From assembly GCA_049999725.1 (NCBI GenBank), contig JBNGIS010034262.1, positions 1-36,738 of the forward strand: a DNA stretch of 36,738 nucleotides, given 5' to 3'. Within the stretch, counting starts at the first letter, position 1; every line of letters starts with the position of its first letter. Source of the DNA: Haplomitrium mnioides. Taxonomy: Eukaryota; Marchantiophyta; Haplomitriopsida; Calobryales. Made by a program: the position numbers and the translations under genes. The notes under the pieces are model-generated. The model ran no database searches and was not told the origin of the DNA. It worked only from the letters and a program-made list of their open reading frames with translations. Shown here piece after piece: positions 32,284 to 36,738 of the stretch.

Positions 32284-32996
32284 CTGAAAAAAACATGGAG
32301 AGAAATGTATTAAAGGAGAACTTGAAAACTATAAACTTGTAGTCAAAAAGAAAGGAGAGTTAATGGGAGCATGGACTTAAGATTCCATGCTCAAATAGAC
32401 ACTTGAGTCTAGGCATGCAAAGACTCTAAAGTCCATACGTGCATGGACTTTGAAGTCTTTGCGCGCATGAGCTCAAGAGTCCATGTGTGCAACAACTCAA
32501 AAGTCATGCAAGCATGGACTCTTAAGTCCTCAAAGGCATGAACTTTGAGTCCAAAAGTGCTTGGACTCTTGAGGCCATCCGCGCATGGACTTTAGAGTCC
32601 TTGGGTGCTTGGACTTTTGAGTCGATGCTCGCATGGACTCTAATATCTAGGCGTGGTTGAACTCAAAGAGTCTAAGCGATGTGGGACACTTGAGTCCATG
32701 TGTACATTGAATCAAGACTCCATGGAGTCATGGAGATCTAGTCTACATGAGTCTAGACCAAAGAATCTATAGACACATGGACCATTTGATGTCCATGCAG
32801 GCTTGAATGAAACTCGATAAAAATTAATTTTTTTTACAAATAATTCAAACAAACTTTAAAAAAGAAATTTGTGAGCAGAAAAACAAAAAAAAATACTACC
32901 AACAGCTTTGAAACTCAAATAGAAAGAGGTTATCTTTGATTCTTCCGTATGGATGGGATATTCCATCCTAGCCTCCTCCCAAGAATTGCAACATAC
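32284..32996 (-). other. Inferred intron of the methyltransferase-like pseudogene
   Basis: Bounded on the minus strand by a classic donor (TTCGGAG then GTATGT) and an acceptor (CATGTTTTTTTCAG then GGTGAC). Coding-like frames stop at both borders. Most of its length is the palindromic minisatellite. Confidence 0.5.
32365..32700. repeat. 24-bp palindromic minisatellite
   Basis: The word gcatggact or a near variant recurs at 32413, 32441, 32465, 32489, 32512, 32536, 32559, 32583, 32607 and 32631, spacing 23-24 bp (28 once). Between successive words lies its reverse complement, agtccatgc. Each unit is thus a near-perfect 22-bp palindrome (half GCATGGACTCT plus its complement) with two spacer bases. 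Weaker copies extend to about 32810. All frames are interrupted, so it does not encode a peptide repeat. Confidence 0.9.
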
Positions 32997-33547
32997 CTCC
33001 GAACAAAAGGATTTTACCCTAACGGCCAAAACTTTGTGTCTCTTTAGCTCTCGAGATATTTCTTTGATTGAAAGCTAAGGGCTTCCACCCACTTCAAAAC
33101 TGAAATTTTTATTTCATCAAGAAGACCTTGAAGGGATCTCCAAGGTGTCCACTTCATGTCCTCTATTTGAAGTGAACCTTTGGCCTTGAACTTTTGGTCT
33201 TTTACAAAGTTCTTCTACCACATAGAAAAAATGCTCTAATGCAACTCCCAAAGCTCTCCTCTTCTAAAGGCAAGCTGGAACAAGTTGTCTTGAGAAGTCA
33301 CCGTCTTTTCAAGAGTTGACTTTGGCTTGATCTCCAAAGTCTCCAGCACAAGTTCTCCTTTGAATTTCTAGGATGATGATCAGCCGTATGTTTTCGGGTT
33401 TTTTTTCCGAAATTTTGTGTTTTCCAGGGCATATCGCAACTCTTTGGGCTCAGGGTTGATCAGCTGAGTGTACAATGCCAGCAAAGAAGGCTCAACCAGT
33501 TTAAGAAGCTATCCGGAGGCCGAGAAGGCAAGACTTTTCCGTTCCAT

Positions 33548-33700
33548 CGGAAGGTGGGCCCGATTTGGCGCAAGGAGAGAGTGACCTCAGAATGTGGCCC
33601 GGAAGAGAGGGCATGGGGAGCTGGACTGGAAGCAGGGCCAGAGGTACAGGGGGCTACACTTCTCTTGTCTGAGGGTGTACTGGAGGTTAGTGTATAAACC
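33548..33700. other. Short GC-rich stretch upstream of the pseudogene
   Basis: Clearly richer in G and C than both sides. It may hold the real 5' end or promoter of the methyltransferase-like gene; a frame continues leftwards into it on the minus strand without a recognisable domain. Nothing else identified. Confidence 0.35.
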
Positions 33701-34424
33701 CTACTCGTGGTTAAATTAGGTTATTTTATTTGATCCTAATAATTTAAATATTAATTTCTATTATTTATCTTATTATATTATATTCCTAGTTTAATGTTAT
33801 TTCTAAGTGCTAGTATTATTGGATTAGTTTATTTTCATATTATATTATATTATATTATATTATCTAATTAACCCCATCCTTCTAGGGTTTCTATATAATT
33901 ATTTTAATATTATTTTAATCCTTCTACTTTTCTATTAGTCAATTTTGCACTTTCTATTTTTATTGTTTATTGTTTATAATTTTATTTTATTATATTGTAC
34001 TTGTATTATTTATTTATTTATTTATATGTTAGTATATCCTATTTTATTATTTCAGTTTCTAATTATTTTATAATATAATATAATATAATATTTATCTATT
34101 TATTTATTCTATGCATTAGATGAGTATTGAATTTTTATTTTTTAATAAATTTTTACATTTTATTTATATTTTAATATCATTTTAGTATTCTATTATTGTA
34201 TTTTAATTTTTATTATCATTATATTATATTATTATTGTTAATTATTTATTATTTTATTGTTTATTACTATTTTATTAGTTTTTTATTTTTATTAGTTTAT
34301 TTTATTTGATTATCCTATATTTATTATTACATTATAGTTTATATTTTATTATATATTTTTTCTATTTTATTATATATTATATATTATTATGTTTCTTTTA
34401 TTTTAATATTATTTTATATTTATT
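33701..34424. other. Very AT-rich DNA with ATATT-type microsatellite
   Basis: Nearly pure A/T, with a tandem (ATATT)n run at about 33836-33862 and an (ATAAT)n run at 34070-34088. Frames are Tyr/Phe/Leu low complexity. It is the insertion site of the right-edge copia; its composition resembles 1-261. Confidence 0.65.
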
Positions 34425-34584
34425 TGTTATAGAACATAGTATACCCCTATATATAGAGGGGCATGGATGTATACATAAGGGGAACCTTTGACCCCTCACT
34501 ATCGATCAATCTATCTATCACTGTGTGTGGAGGAATGTACAGCGCAACGGCTCTCTCTCTCTGTGTAATGCATGTACCACAACA
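34425..34584 (+). repeat. 5' LTR of the right-edge copia
   Basis: 160 bp from TGTTATAGAAC to ACCACAACA. The start is chosen by similarity with the LTR start of the other copia, and the end by the primer-binding site that follows. Confidence 0.75.
34448..34455 (+). promoter_or_regulatory. TATA box of the copia LTR
   Basis: tatatata within a cccctatatatagagggg context, about 24 bases into the LTR; the only good TATA candidate before the leader. Confidence 0.65.
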
Positions 34585-34598
34585 CGTTATCAGCACGA
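34585..34598 (+). promoter_or_regulatory. Primer-binding site of the right-edge copia
   Basis: CGTTATCAGCACGA follows the LTR end directly, matching the first ten bases of the site at 27363-27379 on the other strand. Confidence 0.7.
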
Positions 34599-36128
34599 CG
34601 GTCTCTTTAGGATACACAGAGAGAACACAAGCAATCTCCAACGCAAGAAACGGCAAATTTTTTTTCGAGCACGACTTATTTCTTCCACAGCAAATTTTTT
34701 TTTCTCGACGCACGTGCCCCCTCACGGAGTTTTCTCCTCTCTTTGGTAGCTCCAATCTCAAAAAAAATATACAAAAAAAAAAAACAAAAAACCCTATAGA
34801 GGGGGTTTAGGGCTTTCCCCACCCCCCCCCTCGTTCTTTTTTTTTCTGCCCGTTGCTCTCGCTTGACTGTTCGTTGATGCACTGGTCGCGCGCCAGCTCT
34901 CTTTTTTCTTCACACCTTGGCATCGATTTGGCGTTCGTCTTCAAGTTCTTCGCGGCTGCTCCTTTCTGTTTGTGAAGACTTGGTTCTTCGCGGCTGCTCT
35001 CGTTCTGTTTGTGCAGACTTGGTTCTTCGCGGCTGCTCTCGTTCTGTTTGTGCAGACTCGGTTCTTTGCGACTGCTTCCTATTTGTTTGTGCAGGTACTC
35101 TTCTTCCTTCCAGTGGCTTCACTCTCTGTTCGCATGCACGTTATCTTCTTGGGGCTATAATCTTTGCTCGCCACAGGTTTCAACACTGTTGCTCGCAAAC
35201 GACACTTGATCTTCCTCGTGGAATCGATACTTTGCTTTGCCTGTCTCCTTTCCTTGTGGCTTCCCGTGGATTCAACAGCTGCTCGCAGGCGGCTTGTTCC
35301 TTCTTGTGGCTTTAATATTTGATCGCAGGCCTTGTTCTTTCTTGTGGTATCACCATTTTCTCACGGCTGATGTCCCTATCTACCTGACCTCAATCTTACT
35401 CACCTGCGACTGTTGTTTCCGTTCTTCTTCCTCTGGTATCGACTTTACTCGAAGATACGATTTTACCCTTTTCTCTAGCATTGACATTGCTCGTTAGCAA
35501 CTGCGGTTTCCATTCTTCCTTTTGGTTACCTGGACATTACTTGCGTGACAGTTTCCTCTATGGCATGAAAATTACTTCAAACTCACCTTTTGGATTCCAT
35601 TTATTACTTTCATCTATTGACTTACATTCCTGTAAAGTCCGACTAATCGATCCGAGGCACCTACTTCTGCCATCCTATTCGGCTTATGACTCTTCTCGAC
35701 TGATCTGAGGCAGCTATCATTCAGTTCTGACCATTCTCAACTGGTCTGAGGCACCTCTTGTTTGATTCTGAACCCTTCAACTGATCAAACGGCACACTCT
35801 TATTCGGCTCTGATCCTTACGACTGATAAGCAACACTCCATCTTATTTTTCGGTTCTTACTCTTCTTGACCTGTTGGATTTGGCTATCTCGAAGGACTAA
35901 CTCAAAGTGGAGGCGCATCATTTCCTGGATCACTTCATCAACTTGAGCTTTCCTATTTAAATCAGATCACATAAACAGGTACAGGGATAATTTCAGGTTA
36001 CCCGACTTTCAGGGTAACACGCAGTCTTAACCCAACTGCGCATCCTTTTTTTTTTCCCCTATCTCGCTCACGCGAATACCCTATATCCGATTTGTAAGCC
36101 TTCTGTATTACACAGAACACCCCATACC
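34599..36128 (+). other. Long copia leader
   Basis: About 1.5 kb of pyrimidine-rich sequence before gag. It includes an A-run and a C-run (34760-34830), 39-bp tandem repeats (34945-35095), a degenerate repeat with the words tgatctgaggca, tggtctgaggca and tgatcaaacggca (35640-35850), and no conserved frame. Frames of 60-130 codons through the repeats are Ser/Leu/Phe/Cys strings without family features. Confidence 0.65.
34945..35095 (+). repeat. 39-bp tandem repeats in the copia leader
   Basis: gttcttcgcggctgct starts at 34945, 34983 and 35022, with a diverged gttctttgcgactgct at 35061: spacings 38, 39, 39. The middle copies are nearly identical. Confidence 0.9.
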
Positions 36129-36738
36129 ATGAACCCAGTGGGTTCACTCAAGTTTCAGGCTCTGAAACTTGACGGCTCGAACTATCTATCATGGTCATTG
36201 GATATAACTACCTATTTAACGTCAAAGGGGATACGCGACATCCTCATAAATGACGAGGGCACAAGCCCACGAGACGCTGCCAGAGCGCTTATCCTCATTA
36301 GACACCATCTGGTGGAACCTCTCAGGTTACAGTACCTGAACTACAGCAATCCCCGATTATTATGGGATGAGCTCAAATTACGATTCGATCACCTGACTTC
36401 TATTTCCTTACCCGCAGCACGACACGATTGGATCAACCTCCGTGTTCAAGACCACACCTCCATCGTAAATTACAATAGTGAACTATTCCGCATAGTTTCA
36501 CAGTTAGCAATATGCGGACATCCAGTATCTGACGAAGAACAGATAGAGAAAACTCTATCCACATTCCCAGTGAGCAACCTCATACTGGCATCCCAATATC
36601 GAAATATGCGATTCACCCGATATTCGGAACTGATCGCATATATGCTATTAGCAGAAAAACATCAATTACTCCTGGTGGAAAACGCAAAGAAGCGACCACC
36701 TGGATCCGCAGCACCACCAGCCAATCCTGAATCACACT
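36129..36738 (+). CDS. gag: Copia Gag polyprotein, 5' 203 codons, open to the window edge
   Basis: Structural protein that packages element RNA. Met at 36129 is the first in frame; 203 codons follow without a stop. Blocks: LKFQALKLDGSNYLSWSLDI (the copia gag N-terminal motif), TSKGIRDILINDEG, RALILIRHHLVEPLRLQYLN, LLWDELKLRFDHL, ELFRIVSQLAICGHPVSDEE, YRNMRFTRYSELIAYMLL and ENAKKRPPG. This corresponds to the UBN2/Retrotran_gag domain; a zinc knuckle would come next, as in the minus-strand copia at 22307-22348. The start agrees with the other copia's Met at 26450. It is the only retroelement frame in the window with no visible damage, so the element is probably younger than its neighbours. Whether pol is also intact cannot be seen. 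Confidence 0.9.
   Translation, partial: MNPVGSLKFQALKLDGSNYLSWSLDITTYLTSKGIRDILINDEGTSPRDAARALILIRHHLVEPLRLQYLNYSNPRLLWDELKLRFDHLTSISLPAARHDWINLRVQDHTSIVNYNSELFRIVSQLAICGHPVSDEEQIEKTLSTFPVSNLILASQYRNMRFTRYSELIAYMLLAEKHQLLLVENAKKRPPGSAAPPANPESH

Larger units (their letters stand above)
30980..33547 (-). pseudogene. Decayed beta-class DNA amino-methyltransferase-like gene with introns
   Basis: Reading leftwards: a first coding block (33547 to 32997, one frame with about five stops) includes VEPSLLALYTQLINPEPKEL and IEDMKWTPWRSLQGLLDEIK, then LAVRVKSFCSE before a donor GTATGT (32996). After an acceptor TTTTTTTCAG (32284) comes a basic stretch (GTKGTKRSRVEKTPKDQDQ), a block YADELNVAYYQVHEKSNTRQ, and a motif-IV-like ADIPYW at 31922-31939, followed by FSFVVITTLNFWSFVII and YSLQQFDIVKNALLD. 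Donor GTAAGT at 31727, a short exon GSGGLRIAHAHKY, donor GTGAGT at 31566, acceptor near 31463. Then VPKALCLYKFFIDHLS and the SAM-binding motif VLDLCFGSGTG at 31309-31341, and after a frameshift DAYIVVEYDRHHS. The motif order IV, X, I, II is that of beta-group N4-cytosine/N6-adenine methyltransferases (Pfam N6_N4_Mtase type). Specificity cannot be told; DIPY replaces DPPY. Function is lost. The exon model is inference. Confidence 0.6.
34425..36738 (+). mobile_element. 5' part of a second Ty1/copia element (runs off the window)
   Basis: LTR, primer-binding site, long leader and open gag in order. The LTR starts with TGTTATA, like the minus-strand copia (TGTTATAACC), has a similar short length, the same CGTTATCAGC site and a related gag, so the two are members of one lineage. 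The 3' part lies beyond the window, so its completeness is unknown. Confidence 0.88.

Noticed and set aside
34786-34815. Telomere-like gggtttaggg
   Set aside because: Only about one and a half units of the plant telomere repeat are present, within a low-complexity A-run and C-run of a copia leader.
34463-35315. Frames of 60-132 codons in the right copia LTR and leader
   Set aside because: They cross LTR, primer-binding site and 39-bp repeats; the genuine gag start is at 36129.

Overview
The window looks like repeat-rich nuclear DNA of a land plant with a large genome. The evidence is the mix of families: a plant L1-type LINE with a C-terminal zf-RVT zinc domain, Ty3/gypsy elements of both the non-chromodomain (Tat/Athila-like) and chromodomain types, Ty1/copia elements with short LTRs, and a long minisatellite array. 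The sequence alone does not settle the lineage; a gymnosperm, fern or lycophyte is my guess, at low confidence. I see no intact host gene. Almost every coding stretch carries stops or frameshifts; the one clearly open frame is the copia gag that runs off the right edge.

Layout. 1-261 is AT-rich filler. 262-5044 is a minus-strand gypsy-type gag with primer-binding site and LTR, split by a 5'-truncated plus-strand LINE (1019-3884) with a poly(A) tail and a 14-base target duplication. 5045-9257 is the decayed plus-strand pol of a Tat/Athila-like gypsy element. 9749-13460 is a gag-only element with a primer-binding site and short LTR-like repeats. 13469-15850 is the 3' half of a chromovirus (RNase H, integrase, chromodomain, 3' LTR).

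15851-30020 is a degenerate satellite array with three insertions, each dated relative to the others by target duplications: a 438-bp solo LTR (16000-16437) related to the neighbouring chromovirus, a complete minus-strand copia element (17814-27551), and, inside that element's gag, a 3.26-kb LTR-like insert (23036-26299).

30980-33547 (minus strand) is the most unusual part. It is a broken, apparently intron-containing gene whose conserved motifs match a beta-class DNA amino-methyltransferase (N4-cytosine or N6-adenine type). One of its inferred introns carries a 24-bp palindromic minisatellite. 33548-34424 is a short GC-rich stretch followed by very AT-rich DNA. From 34425 to the right edge is the 5' part of a second, apparently younger copia element: LTR, primer-binding site, long leader with 39-bp repeats, and an open gag.

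The genes do not form an operon or pathway. The window is best read as layers of insertion and decay: satellite first, then the chromovirus copies and copia, then the large LTR, with point mutations and indels breaking every older copy.
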